Source: Nitrospira sp.
Lineage (GTDB): Bacteria; Nitrospirota; Nitrospiria; Nitrospirales; Nitrospiraceae
Direction of reading: 5' to 3'
Assembly: GCA_022226935.1 (NCBI GenBank)
Contig: CP092081.1
Location: forward strand, 1,164,734 to 1,228,733
DNA length: 64,000 nucleotides
Made by a program: the position numbers and the translations under genes. The notes under the pieces are model-generated. The model saw only the letters and a program-made list of their open reading frames with translations. It did not search any database and had not been told where the DNA came from. This document shows, piece after piece, positions 27,409 to 36,726 of the stretch (its first letter is position 1; each line of letters starts with the position of its first letter).

Positions 27409-28953
27409 TTGGCCGTCATCGCGTTCATCCTTGTCGCCCTTCTGGGCTACATGTACGCCGACAGCCTGAGATTTCTCTTCGGACAATGGACTAGTGATGA
27501 CTATGGTCATGGGATATTTGTGCCTTTCATCAGCGCCTTTCTTGTGTGGCAGACTCGGCACAGATTGACCAGGCTGAGGCTGGCTCCTTCCTGGTTGGGG
27601 CCGCTTGTAGTTCTGGCTGGTCTCCTCCTTTACACTGCAGGTAATCTGGCGACCCTATATGTAATCTCGCATCTCTCCTTGTGGATTCTCATCATCGGAC
27701 TTGTACTCTCCTTTTTTGGATTCAAAGCTTTGCGCGAGACGGCCTTCCCTCTCGCCTATCTTTTGACGGCCATCCCACTCCCGGTCTTCCTATACAATGC
27801 GCTTTCTAGCCAATTGCAGCTCTGGTCATCGGCCTTGGGTGTCGGAGTGCTGCAGTTCATCGGGGTTACCGCATTTCGTGAAGGCAATATCATCGATCTC
27901 GGCCCAGTGCAGTTGCAGGTCGCAGAGGCCTGCAGCGGAATTCGTTATCTATTCCCGCTAACATCGCTGGCGCTGTTGTGTGCCTACTTCTTCCGCGATC
28001 GCATGTGGAAACGAACTTTGTTAGTGATCTCAGCCTTACCACTTTCGGTGCTGGTAAATGGTTTCCGTATCGGGGTCGTTGGCATTCTTGTAGAGCAGTA
28101 TGGAGCCCAGGCGGCGGAGGGATTTCTGCACCTCTTCGAAGGATGGGTCCTGTTTCTCTTCACCCTGGCCTTGCTGGTGGTGGAAATGTGGGCCTTCTCA
28201 CGCATGCAACCGTTGCCCGGTGCTCACGGCTTCCTTGACCAATTCCGGCTTTCTGATAGGTCGATTGTTCCGGAACCGATGCAAGGGACTACACTGGCTG
28301 CACCGGCCATAGTATTGAGGGTTCCGGCCTATGTCGGAAGCCTCGCGCTAACCCTCCCCTTCGCGTTTTTTTGTTGGTCGACTGGCGAGAGGCTAGAGAT
28401 ACCGCCCGAACGTATCGCCTTTATCAATTTTTCCATGCACATCGGGGAATGGCAGGGAAACCCGCAGCCGGTGGAGCCTCAACTTATCTCGGCCTTACGC
28501 TTTGATGATTACCTGCTGGCCGACTATGCGGCGCCGGGAGGAGGGCCGCTCACACTGTACATGGCCTATTATCAATCGCAACGAAAGGGCCAATCCGCAC
28601 ATTCCCCGCAAAGCTGTATTCCAGGCGGCGGGTGGGAAATCACGTCCAAGCGAATGGTGGATCTGCCGATGGGCAAACTCACCGAACCAGTCAATCGCGT
28701 CCTCATCCAAAAGGATCGTCAGAAGCAGCTGGTGCTCTACTGGTTTAAGCAGCGTGATCGGATGCTCTCGAACGAGTACCTGGTGAAACTGTATTTGCTG
28801 TGGGACGCCCTGACCAGACAACGGAGCGACGGGGCCCTCATTCGATTGTCCGCCGCCGTCGACCCCGGCGAAGATGAGCAAGCGGTCGAAGAGCGATTGT
28901 TGCGATTCGCGCAGACCATTCAACCTCAACTGCATCGGTATATTCCGGACTAA
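27409..28953 (+). CDS. xrtD: Exosortase D (VPLPA-CTERM type) fused to EpsI domain
   Basis: 514 residues. Residues 1-275 form a multi-pass exosortase with the catalytic triad in place: Cys175 in VAEACSGIRYL, Arg220 in VNGFRIGVVG and His241 in GFLHLFEGW. Residues about 305-514 form an EpsI-like periplasmic domain (IGEWQGNPQPVEPQ, HSPQSCIPGGGWEITS). The fusion is the arrangement expected for exosortase D, the enzyme paired with VPLPA-CTERM tails. It cleaves the tail and transfers the protein, probably to a glycan or to the exterior. The start is TTG with AAGGTG upstream. It heads the export module, with the transferase 3 bp downstream. Confidence 0.9.
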   Translation: MAVIAFILVALLGYMYADSLRFLFGQWTSDDYGHGIFVPFISAFLVWQTRHRLTRLRLAPSWLGPLVVLAGLLLYTAGNLATLYVISHLSLWILIIGLVLSFFGFKALRETAFPLAYLLTAIPLPVFLYNALSSQLQLWSSALGVGVLQFIGVTAFREGNIIDLGPVQLQVAEACSGIRYLFPLTSLALLCAYFFRDRMWKRTLLVISALPLSVLVNGFRIGVVGILVEQYGAQAAEGFLHLFEGWVLFLFTLALLVVEMWAFSRMQPLPGAHGFLDQFRLSDRSIVPEPMQGTTLAAPAIVLRVPAYVGSLALTLPFAFFCWSTGERLEIPPERIAFINFSMHIGEWQGNPQPVEPQLISALRFDDYLLADYAAPGGGPLTLYMAYYQSQRKGQSAHSPQSCIPGGGWEITSKRMVDLPMGKLTEPVNRVLIQKDRQKQLVLYWFKQRDRMLSNEYLVKLYLLWDALTRQRSDGALIRLSAAVDPGEDEQAVEERLLRFAQTIQPQLHRYIPD

Positions 28954-28955
28954 CC

Positions 28956-30584
28956 ATGACCAGTGCAGTCTTTTTCAGCTTCATCACCTCGCTGTTCATC
29001 TGCATGGCGTTGATCCAGCCGTTGCAGGCAAATGCCGGCCGTTGGCGGTTCATGGATCTTCCAGGCGAGAGAAAGGTCCATGCGAATCCAATTCCCCGGA
29101 TCGGCGGAATTGCGTTCGGCTTTGCGGCACTCCTGTCTATTTCCTTCTGGGTGCCGCAGGATCCGATCATCACCCCGGTGTTGGTGAGCGCCTCGATCCT
29201 CCTGGCGTTCGGCATTTGGGACGACCGGGCCAATCTGAACTACCGCACCAAACTCGTCGGGCAATTGCTGGCTGTCCTGGTGGTGATCGGCATCGGCCAC
29301 ATTCGTTTCGAACAGATCCCGTTTTTCTACGAGGAGGAAGCGCCACTGTGGCTGACGGTGCCCCTGACCGTGGTCTTTCTGGTCGGGGCCTCGAACGCCG
29401 TCAACCTTTCAGACGGCCTCGACGGATTGGCAGGCGGTCTAGCTTTCCTCAGTTTTGCCGGCATTGCCTATCTCGCCTATCTGTCGCACGACACCACTGT
29501 GCTAGTGCTGGCCGGGGGATTTTTGGGCGGCTTGCTGGGATTCTTGCGCTACAACACCTATCCAGCCAGGATTTTCATGGGCGACGCGGGCAGTCAATTG
29601 CTCGGCTTCTCAATGGGTATCCTCGTACTCGTCATGGGCGACCCTGCACGTGACCCTTTCCCGGTTTCCATCGGCCTCCTTCTGCTTGGGCTGCCCTTCC
29701 TCGATACGATTGCCGTCATTGGGCAGCGGCTCGCAAAAGGCCGATCGCCCTTCATCGGCGACCGGAACCATGTCCACCACAAGCTGCTGGCGCTGGGACT
29801 CTCGCACTATGAAGCGGTCATCGTGATCTATGGGATTCAGGCGGTGATGGTCGGCCTTGCGTACCTTCTTCGCTGGCAGTCCGATGGCTTGATTTGCACC
29901 ATATATGGCGGCTTTGCCGCGGCCATGTTGGCCCTGCTCATCGCCACAGAGCGGCGCCTGGCTCCGTCGTCGGTTCCATCGAGCGGCCGCGTCCTTTCCG
30001 ACAGCAAACTGGCCAGAGCAGGATTGTGGCTCAGCGAGATGGCACCGCGGTTTCTTGCAGTCGTGGTCCCGGTGTTTTTGATCGCGAACGTTTTTGTGCC
30101 GGGACATGTCCCGATGGATGTCGGATACGCCGCCCTCACCCTGTTTGCTGTCGTGTTGGGAGGTTTCTGGCTCATGCCACAGTATCGTTCTCATTTTGTT
30201 CGGGGTGGGCTGTATGTAGGCAGTGCCTTTCTCATGTACATGGGGGAGCAATCGGGGATGTCCGACATCTGGCCCATCTATGTCACGCACAATGCGCTCT
30301 TGGCCCTGATTGCCCTTCTCGTGTTGTTGAGTATGCGCTTCAGTCGAGGTAATCGATTCCAGACGACGCCGTTAGATTACTTGATGGTCTTCTTTGCGTT
30401 GATCGTGCCGCTCCTGCCAGAAATGCGTGCCGACATGCCGACCCTGAGCATTCTGGCAGCCAAACTCATTGTGCTGTATTTTTCGTTCGAACTATTGCTC
30501 CATACGTTTACCGATCGGGTCAAGCAACTGGGTCTGGTCTCGTTGTGGATCCTGCTCGGGCTGGGAGTTCGGGCATGGCTGTAG
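28956..30584 (+). CDS. Polyprenyl-phosphate sugar-1-phosphate transferase (MraY/WecA family), extended
   Basis: 542 residues. The first about 340 residues are the WecA-type transferase that loads the first sugar phosphate onto undecaprenyl phosphate: GRWRFMDLPGERKVHANPIP, NAVNLSDGLDGLAGG (Mg-binding acids), MGDAGSQLLGF and the HVHHKLL histidine motif. The remaining about 200 residues contain further membrane helices not present in standard WecA (about 350 residues). The gene lies between the exosortase and the PrsT gene and would start repeat-unit assembly for the polymer. The role of the C-terminal membrane extension is unknown. Confidence 0.9.
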   Translation: MTSAVFFSFITSLFICMALIQPLQANAGRWRFMDLPGERKVHANPIPRIGGIAFGFAALLSISFWVPQDPIITPVLVSASILLAFGIWDDRANLNYRTKLVGQLLAVLVVIGIGHIRFEQIPFFYEEEAPLWLTVPLTVVFLVGASNAVNLSDGLDGLAGGLAFLSFAGIAYLAYLSHDTTVLVLAGGFLGGLLGFLRYNTYPARIFMGDAGSQLLGFSMGILVLVMGDPARDPFPVSIGLLLLGLPFLDTIAVIGQRLAKGRSPFIGDRNHVHHKLLALGLSHYEAVIVIYGIQAVMVGLAYLLRWQSDGLICTIYGGFAAAMLALLIATERRLAPSSVPSSGRVLSDSKLARAGLWLSEMAPRFLAVVVPVFLIANVFVPGHVPMDVGYAALTLFAVVLGGFWLMPQYRSHFVRGGLYVGSAFLMYMGEQSGMSDIWPIYVTHNALLALIALLVLLSMRFSRGNRFQTTPLDYLMVFFALIVPLLPEMRADMPTLSILAAKLIVLYFSFELLLHTFTDRVKQLGLVSLWILLGLGVRAWL

Positions 30585-30592
30585 GAAGCAAA

Positions 30593-32971
30593 ATGAAATT
30601 GGAATTCTGTGTCCTTCTGCTGATGATGTCACTGCTGGCGTGTGGTGGACCACAGGAACGGAAGGCGCAATACCGCGCCAAGGCACAGGATTATATCCAG
30701 GCAGGGAACTTTCCGAAGGCCCGGGTGGCGTTGCGAAATGTCTTGAAGATCGATCCAAAAGACGCGGACGCGTACTTTCTCGTGGCCCAGGTCGAAGAAA
30801 AGGAAAAAAATTGGCGTAACGCCGTTGCCAATTACCAACAAGTCGTCGAACTGGTGCCGGACCACAAAGAGGCGCTGATTGTCCTGGCCAAGTACTATCT
30901 CGAAGCCAAACTGGCGGATGAGGTGGGGCGTGTGGCCGACAAGGTACTCGCCACACATCCGCAGGACCCGCAGGCGCAGGCATTGAAGATCGCCCTGCTG
31001 GCGCAGCAGGGCCAGGTGAGCCAGGCGATGGTGCGGGCAGAGCAGCTGAGCCAACAGCATCCGACCGAGCCGGATGTCGCCATTCTGCTGGCGACGCTGT
31101 ACGGTCAGATACACCGCCTGTCTGATGCCAGGGTGACGTTACAACGTGCGATTCAAACACATCCGCATCACCTGGACCTCTTGCAGAATTTAAAGACCAT
31201 CCTCGTCGAAGCGCACGACGCCAAGGCTACGGAACAGGTGTTACGTCAGATCATTCAGGAAGAGCCGACGGTCTATGATCATCGTCTGAAACTGGCCCGT
31301 TTTTTCGATCAGCTTCACGCGCCTGATCAGGCCGAAGCCGTGCTGCGCGAGGCGCTCACGGTGTTCCCTGAGAATGACCAGGCCTGGTTGGCCTTGGCCG
31401 ACTTCTTGAATATGCGACGGGGGATGGGGGAAGCGCGGGTCGCCTTAGGGCAAGCTGCGAAACGGTTGGCCTATTCAACGCAGATCCAGTTCGCCCTGGC
31501 CACGCTGTATGAGTCTCATAAAGATTTCGCTGAAGCGAAACGGGTCTATGAAGCCTTGGAAAAAGATTACGACAAGAAACCGGCGGGATTGGATGCGCAG
31601 GTCAAGATTGCACAGCTAGACTTCAACGCCGGTCGGCAGGAGGAAGCAGAGCGGCGACTGTCGGCCGTGTTACGGCAAAATCCCCGTTCAGCCCAGGGGT
31701 TGATCCTCCAGGGAAAGATGGCATTGATCCGGCGAAACGGCAAGGACGCCGTACAGGCCTTCCGGACCGTGCTTCGTGATCAACCGGAACTCGCCCATGT
31801 GCACTACCTGCTCGGACAGGCCTACCTGACGACGAGTGACTCATCGTTAGCCCGTGAAAGTTTCGAACGTGCCGTGGCACTTCAGCCCGACTTGCTCGAT
31901 GCGAATATGACGCTTGCCGCGATGGAAAGCCGGAATGGGCAATCACAAATCGCCAGGACGCGCTTGAAGACCATCCTGAAATCCCATCCTGATCATCGGC
32001 AGGTGATGGAGATGTTGTTCGGCTTGGATCTTGCGGCCGGCGACTGGAATCATGCCGCGTCGGTGCTGAGCCGTCTACGGCAATTGGAGGGAGAAACACC
32101 CGCTATACTTATGGCGGAAGGTAAGCTCTACGAGAGCCGAAAGGAGTTCGCTCAAGCCATTGTCGCCTATGAGCGCGCGGCGACCATGGCCGTCGATACG
32201 CAGGAACCTCTGGTGGCGGTCGTGCAGCTCGATCTCCAGAATAAGCAGCCTGAACGTGCCAAACGCCGCTTGGAAGGTATTCTAGCCGCACATCCCGATC
32301 ATCCCTATGCCAACGGGTTGATGGGAGAAGTTTTGACGCTTATGGGACGCCGGGATTCGGCCATGGCCCATTTCCGCGACGCGATCAGAATCAACCCGCG
32401 CTGGCTTACCCCGTGGCTTGATGCAGCTACACTCTCGATCGCACAGGGGCAGGCAGACAGCGCGATTCGAATGCTGAGAGAAGGGTTGAACACGAACCCC
32501 GCCAGTGAAGAGTTACACATGTTGTTGGCGTCGGTACTGGCGAGCCAGAATGCGGTCGATGAGGCCATTGCAGCCTATGACGCCGTGCTCCGCATGAATC
32601 CGCGCAATATATTCTCAGCGAACAATCTAGCGGCACTGCTGGCCGATCACAAACAGGATGCGCCGAATCTCGAACGTGCGTTTCGCTTGAGCCGTGAGTT
32701 CGAAAAAGACGCCCCGCATCCGCTGTTTCTCGATACGCTAGCCTGGGTGAGGCTGAAAATGGGGCATTTGGAGGAGGCGCTGCGCATCATGCGGCAGGCG
32801 ATCGTAAAAGCCCCGGATCTCCCGACACTCAATTATCACCTGGGTGCAGCCCTGTACCAGTCAGGCCGCAATGGTGAAGCCAAGGTGTATCTCGCAAAAG
32901 CGCTCAAAAGCACAGAACAATTCCAAGGGCGAAGTGAAGCACAACAACTGCTCGCCCGGTCGAACGGATAG
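30593..32971 (+). CDS. prsT: PEP-CTERM/exosortase-system TPR lipoprotein PrsT
   Basis: 792 residues. A lipoprotein signal with lipobox SLLACGG is followed by near-continuous tetratricopeptide repeats to the C-terminus (for example AGNFPKARVALRNVLKIDPK, YANGLMGEVLTLMGRRDSAM). This is the size and layout of PrsT, a periplasmic scaffold found with exosortases, analogous to TPR proteins that guide alginate or cellulose export. I start at ATG 30593, just ahead of the hydrophobic core, instead of the in-frame codons within the preceding gene. It should couple polymerisation in the inner membrane to the outer-membrane export proteins encoded downstream. Confidence 0.88.
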   Translation: MKLEFCVLLLMMSLLACGGPQERKAQYRAKAQDYIQAGNFPKARVALRNVLKIDPKDADAYFLVAQVEEKEKNWRNAVANYQQVVELVPDHKEALIVLAKYYLEAKLADEVGRVADKVLATHPQDPQAQALKIALLAQQGQVSQAMVRAEQLSQQHPTEPDVAILLATLYGQIHRLSDARVTLQRAIQTHPHHLDLLQNLKTILVEAHDAKATEQVLRQIIQEEPTVYDHRLKLARFFDQLHAPDQAEAVLREALTVFPENDQAWLALADFLNMRRGMGEARVALGQAAKRLAYSTQIQFALATLYESHKDFAEAKRVYEALEKDYDKKPAGLDAQVKIAQLDFNAGRQEEAERRLSAVLRQNPRSAQGLILQGKMALIRRNGKDAVQAFRTVLRDQPELAHVHYLLGQAYLTTSDSSLARESFERAVALQPDLLDANMTLAAMESRNGQSQIARTRLKTILKSHPDHRQVMEMLFGLDLAAGDWNHAASVLSRLRQLEGETPAILMAEGKLYESRKEFAQAIVAYERAATMAVDTQEPLVAVVQLDLQNKQPERAKRRLEGILAAHPDHPYANGLMGEVLTLMGRRDSAMAHFRDAIRINPRWLTPWLDAATLSIAQGQADSAIRMLREGLNTNPASEELHMLLASVLASQNAVDEAIAAYDAVLRMNPRNIFSANNLAALLADHKQDAPNLERAFRLSREFEKDAPHPLFLDTLAWVRLKMGHLEEALRIMRQAIVKAPDLPTLNYHLGAALYQSGRNGEAKVYLAKALKSTEQFQGRSEAQQLLARSNG

Positions 32972-32983
32972 GAGTCGTACATT

Positions 32984-33595
32984 ATGCAGCTGGGTTTCAA
33001 GATCGTTCAGAACATCACGTTGGCATGGATCATCGGCATGCTCCTGACCGTCGCTGTGAGTTGTCAGTCCATTGACCAGCGAGGCACCGCCCAGGAGGCT
33101 CTAAATTCTGACCTTGGGTACCAGCTTGGCCCCGAAGATGTATTGCTCATTTCGGTCTGGAAAGATGAACACCTGACACGTGAGGTGGTCGTCAGGCCGG
33201 ATGGTTTGATTTCCTTTCCCCTGGTAGGGGATGTTCCTGCGGAGGGCCGGACAGTTGAGGACCTGCGCATGGATCTCGCCAAACGATTGATCAAGTACAT
33301 TCCTGCGGTGAATCTCACGGTCGCTGTGATTAAGCCGCTAAGCTATAAAGTGTATGTCGTCGGACGCGTGGCCAAGCCTGGCGAATTCCTGGTCGGTCAC
33401 TATACTGATGTCCTCCAAGCCCTGAGCCTTGCCGGCGGATTGACACCCTTTGCGGCAGAAAACGACATCAAGGTCGTACGCCGAGTAATGGGACAACAGC
33501 AGACATTCTCGTTTCGGTATGGTGATGTGCGAAAGGGGATGGATCTCGAGCAGAATATTATCTTGCAGCGCGGCGACGTCGTGATGGTGCCGTAG
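32984..33595 (+). CDS. Polysaccharide biosynthesis/export lipoprotein (Wza-like, exosortase-associated)
   Basis: 203 residues. A lipoprotein-type signal (hydrophobic segment ending AVSC) precedes a Poly_export domain, YQLGPEDVLLISVWKDEHLT and VVRPDGLISFPLVGDVPAEG, and then a SLBB-type segment with VYVVGRVAKPGEF and QALSLAGGLTPFA. It is shorter than Wza (about 380), like other exosortase-linked members. It should form the periplasmic or outer-membrane portal for the polymer. AGGAG lies upstream. It is spaced 3 bp from the following outer-membrane protein gene. Confidence 0.9.
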   Translation: MQLGFKIVQNITLAWIIGMLLTVAVSCQSIDQRGTAQEALNSDLGYQLGPEDVLLISVWKDEHLTREVVVRPDGLISFPLVGDVPAEGRTVEDLRMDLAKRLIKYIPAVNLTVAVIKPLSYKVYVVGRVAKPGEFLVGHYTDVLQALSLAGGLTPFAAENDIKVVRRVMGQQQTFSFRYGDVRKGMDLEQNIILQRGDVVMVP

Positions 33596-33598
33596 TTC

Positions 33599-34837
33599 GT
33601 GAAGGCGTCATTGTTCTACAAGCGTTGGGGGAGATATACGTGCTTGGGGGCGGAGACGGGATCTCTCTGTCTGCTGCTCGTCGCCATCCTCGCATGTTGG
33701 AATGCTATAGGCCTGGCTGCCGAATGGTCACTTGTGCCCTCGATGAGTACCAAGGCCTATTATAACGACAACCTGCTGTTGACACAGTCTCCGCATAGCT
33801 CGACCTACGGGTACGTAGTCTCTCCTGCAACGGAGTTTGCAGGAAAAACGGAACAGCTAGAGGTGAGTGGTAAGGCGGCGTTGGACTTCGTGGACTACTA
33901 TGGCGGTGAAAACACCCGATTTACCAACATATTTCTTCCAATTACAGCGCGATATCGAACCGAACGGGATGAGTGGGGATTTACTGGGGGATTCACGAGA
34001 GACAATACCTTGATGGGAGAACTACAAACGACTGGTGTAGTCCTCCGATTCACGCAGCGCAACCTCTGGGCCGTAAACCCATCTTGGACCAGAATGCTTA
34101 CCGAGAGGCTCTCCTTCCAAGGGACATTTCAGTTCAACCTAGCTAGTTATGAAGATGGCCTACGCTTGGGACTACTCGATTATAGGACCTATGGTGGCTC
34201 TGCAGGCTTCCTTTACCACATCACAGAGCAAGATGACCTTTCACTTGCTGGAACTTATACAAACTTTTCTACGAGCAATGCTCCTTTCGGTTTGCGCGCA
34301 AGCTTTCCCGGCGTAGTGCTGACTTTCAATCATACATTTACAGAATCTCTCAGGGGAACAGCCTACGGAGGGCCACGTTTCATATCCTCGACTAGTCGAT
34401 TTGCCGGCGGCGAGCTAACCACTCAAGACTCAATCTGGGTCTTCGGCGCAGGGTTGACAAAACAATTCGACAGCGCCTCTATTCAAGCGACTATCAGTCG
34501 GGAAGTTTTCCCAAGTGGATTTGGCTTACTACTTCAGACAGATCGGGTAGGATTAGCTGCGTCTTATAAGTTATCTGAAAGGGTGACGGCCTTCCTCGGC
34601 ACTTCTGCTTATATTGTTTCCGGAGCCACAACACGTGCCCAAGGGGGCAAGCTATCGAATCAAAACCTTTTCTTTACAACACCCAGCGTCTCTTGGAAAT
34701 TTTCTGAGTGGTGGAAGGCAGAGGCTTCCTATACTTACGGATGGCGGGAAGTGGAAAACTTCGGTGACCCGGCAATGGCCAACACCGTCATGCTTACCTT
34801 GACCTATTATCCGCCAAAACTCGCAATTTCAAATTGA
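33599..34837 (+). CDS. Outer-membrane beta-barrel protein of the exosortase locus
   Basis: 412 residues with a signal sequence (hydrophobic residues 20-45, ending near LAAEW). The rest is alternating hydrophobic/polar beta strands with aromatic girdles, and ends with a barrel-like strand (ANTVMLTLTYYPPKLAI). It matches the outer-membrane proteins that accompany exosortase systems, probably the secretion channel partner of the export lipoprotein. The GTG start lacks a strong ribosome site, and translational coupling to the previous gene is likely. The central part is more A+T-rich than its neighbours, suggesting faster evolution or exchange of this surface gene. Confidence 0.75.
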   Translation: MKASLFYKRWGRYTCLGAETGSLCLLLVAILACWNAIGLAAEWSLVPSMSTKAYYNDNLLLTQSPHSSTYGYVVSPATEFAGKTEQLEVSGKAALDFVDYYGGENTRFTNIFLPITARYRTERDEWGFTGGFTRDNTLMGELQTTGVVLRFTQRNLWAVNPSWTRMLTERLSFQGTFQFNLASYEDGLRLGLLDYRTYGGSAGFLYHITEQDDLSLAGTYTNFSTSNAPFGLRASFPGVVLTFNHTFTESLRGTAYGGPRFISSTSRFAGGELTTQDSIWVFGAGLTKQFDSASIQATISREVFPSGFGLLLQTDRVGLAASYKLSERVTAFLGTSAYIVSGATTRAQGGKLSNQNLFFTTPSVSWKFSEWWKAEASYTYGWREVENFGDPAMANTVMLTLTYYPPKLAISN

Positions 34838-34840
34838 TTT

Positions 34841-34864
34841 AAACGGCGACACCTTGTGCCGTTT
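34841..34864 (+). repeat. Hairpin between outer-membrane protein and Wzz genes
   Basis: Inverted repeat AAACGGC/GCCGTTT with a 10-base loop, followed by CAATCT. It sits in the 47-bp gap before the Wzz gene. It might be a weak terminator or RNA-processing site. No T tract, so a terminator call is not supported. Confidence 0.4.
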
Positions 34865-34884
34865 CAATCTAGGAAGTATTTTTT

Positions 34885-36654
34885 ATGATGACAACTCAAC
34901 ATATTCAGGAACTTGAATCGAGGCTAAACCTACGCGAGTACCTGGCCATCGTTCAGCGAAGACGACCGTCGATTCTCTTGATTGGGGGCTTACTACTCTG
35001 TTTGAGCATGACCGCGGCAATCATATGGCCTCCGACTTATAAGTCCACCGCAACTATTCTGATCGAAGAACAGGAGGTCCCAGCCGAGTTAGTCCATAGC
35101 ACGATCACCAGTTACGCCGACCAACGCATTGAAATGATCAAGCAGCAGGTCATGAGCCGTTCCAGTCTTTGGAAAGTAGTCGAGCAGTACAATCTCTATG
35201 ACGGAATGCGGAAGGAAAACCCCACAGAGGAGGTCATTAAACGCTTCATCAAGGATATCGAAGTCGAGGTCATCAGCGCCGACGTGATCGATAAACGGAC
35301 GCACAATGCGACCAAAGCGACGATTGCCTTTACCGTCTCGTATAACAGCCGCACTCCGGAGATTGCCCAACGTGTAGCCAACGAATTGACCAGCCTCTTT
35401 CTCGGTGAAAACTTGAAAAGCCGGGAGCGACAGGCGCAGGAGACGACCACATTTCTCAAACAGGAGGCGGAGAGCCTCTCCGCACATATCGAGGAGGTTG
35501 AAGCCAAACTCTCCAAGTTCAAGCAGCGCGCCAGCGGCGCCTTGCCGGAGCTGATGCCGCTCAACCTTCAGATGATGAACCAGGCCGACCGCGAGTTGGT
35601 GGATCTCGACCAGCAAATCCGGAGCCTCGAGGAACGCAAGAACTACCTTGAAGGAGAACTTGCAACGATCAAACCGAACACGCCAATCCTGTCGGTCACC
35701 GGCGAACGCATCCTGGATAGCGTCGAGCGTCTACGTGCATTACGCGCCGAATATGCTTCGGCCTCCGCGAATTTCGCTGCAGACCATCCAGATGTGATCC
35801 GCATGAAGCAGGAAATTGCCGCGCTGGAGCGCGAAACCGGCGCAGGCCCGGAAGGGGAGGAAATCGCGAAACAACTCATCGATGCCAAGGCCAGATTGGC
35901 GACGTTGACGGATCGTCTGGGTTCCGAGCACCCCGATGTCACGCAGACGAAGCGTACGATCGCGGCATTGCAGCGGGATCTGGGCCGACTCGGTGCCGGT
36001 GCGCTCAATAGAACTCAGCAGCGGCCTGAAAATCCGGCCTACATCAACATTCAGGCCCAACATAATTCTGTGGTCTCCTCGCTCGACGGCTTGAAAAACA
36101 GCCGCACGATCGTGAAACGCCGGCTGCAAGACTATGCCTCGCGTGTGGAGAAAACCCCGGCGCTCGAACCGGACTATCTGGTCTTGATCCGTGACCGCGA
36201 TACCTCTGCCCAAAAATATCAGGACATCCGCTCACGGTTGCTGGAAGCGAAGGTATCGGAAGGCCTCGAGGTGCAGCGGAAAGGCGAACGGTTCTCGCTC
36301 ATCGATCCACCAGGATTGCCGGAAAGCCCGGAGAAGCCGAACAGGAAAGCCATTGTATTGCTGGGATTCATCTTGGCAATGGCAGGGGGTGCCGGGGCGG
36401 CTGCCTTGGCCGAACATCTCGACCATTCCATCCGGACGCCTGAACAACTGGTGCGGGTCGCACAGGCCTTTCCGCTGGCCGTCATTCCCTATCTGCCGAA
36501 CCAGACGGATCTGGCTCGCGCGATGAGGCGTCGGAGCAGGATCAGGCTTGCCGGCCTGGGTGCCGTTGCCATCGCGCTCTTGCTCTGTCATGTTTTCTGG
36601 ACGCCCCTGGATGTGGTGTGGTACGCGACGTTAAAACGGTTCGGGGTTGAGTGA
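34885..36654 (+). CDS. Wzz/GNVR chain-length determinant protein
   Basis: 589 residues. An N-terminal Wzz domain starts at LNLREYLAIVQRRRPSIL with the first membrane helix at about 30-52. A long periplasmic coiled coil (about 180-450) follows, and a second helix lies near 490-515. The segment before it has PPGLPESPEKPNRKAIVL, the Pro-rich signature of polysaccharide co-polymerases. A third hydrophobic stretch lies near 555-575. It regulates polymer length and partners the kinase encoded next. AGGAAG precedes the ATG pair. Confidence 0.9.
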   Translation: MMTTQHIQELESRLNLREYLAIVQRRRPSILLIGGLLLCLSMTAAIIWPPTYKSTATILIEEQEVPAELVHSTITSYADQRIEMIKQQVMSRSSLWKVVEQYNLYDGMRKENPTEEVIKRFIKDIEVEVISADVIDKRTHNATKATIAFTVSYNSRTPEIAQRVANELTSLFLGENLKSRERQAQETTTFLKQEAESLSAHIEEVEAKLSKFKQRASGALPELMPLNLQMMNQADRELVDLDQQIRSLEERKNYLEGELATIKPNTPILSVTGERILDSVERLRALRAEYASASANFAADHPDVIRMKQEIAALERETGAGPEGEEIAKQLIDAKARLATLTDRLGSEHPDVTQTKRTIAALQRDLGRLGAGALNRTQQRPENPAYINIQAQHNSVVSSLDGLKNSRTIVKRRLQDYASRVEKTPALEPDYLVLIRDRDTSAQKYQDIRSRLLEAKVSEGLEVQRKGERFSLIDPPGLPESPEKPNRKAIVLLGFILAMAGGAGAAALAEHLDHSIRTPEQLVRVAQAFPLAVIPYLPNQTDLARAMRRRSRIRLAGLGAVAIALLLCHVFWTPLDVVWYATLKRFGVE

Positions 36655-36726
36655 TCGTCGTCTCCGTACCTTTGACATCCACGGTGCAGGTGAGACTTCA
36701 CGAACGACGAAGGAAAAGGGATCGCC

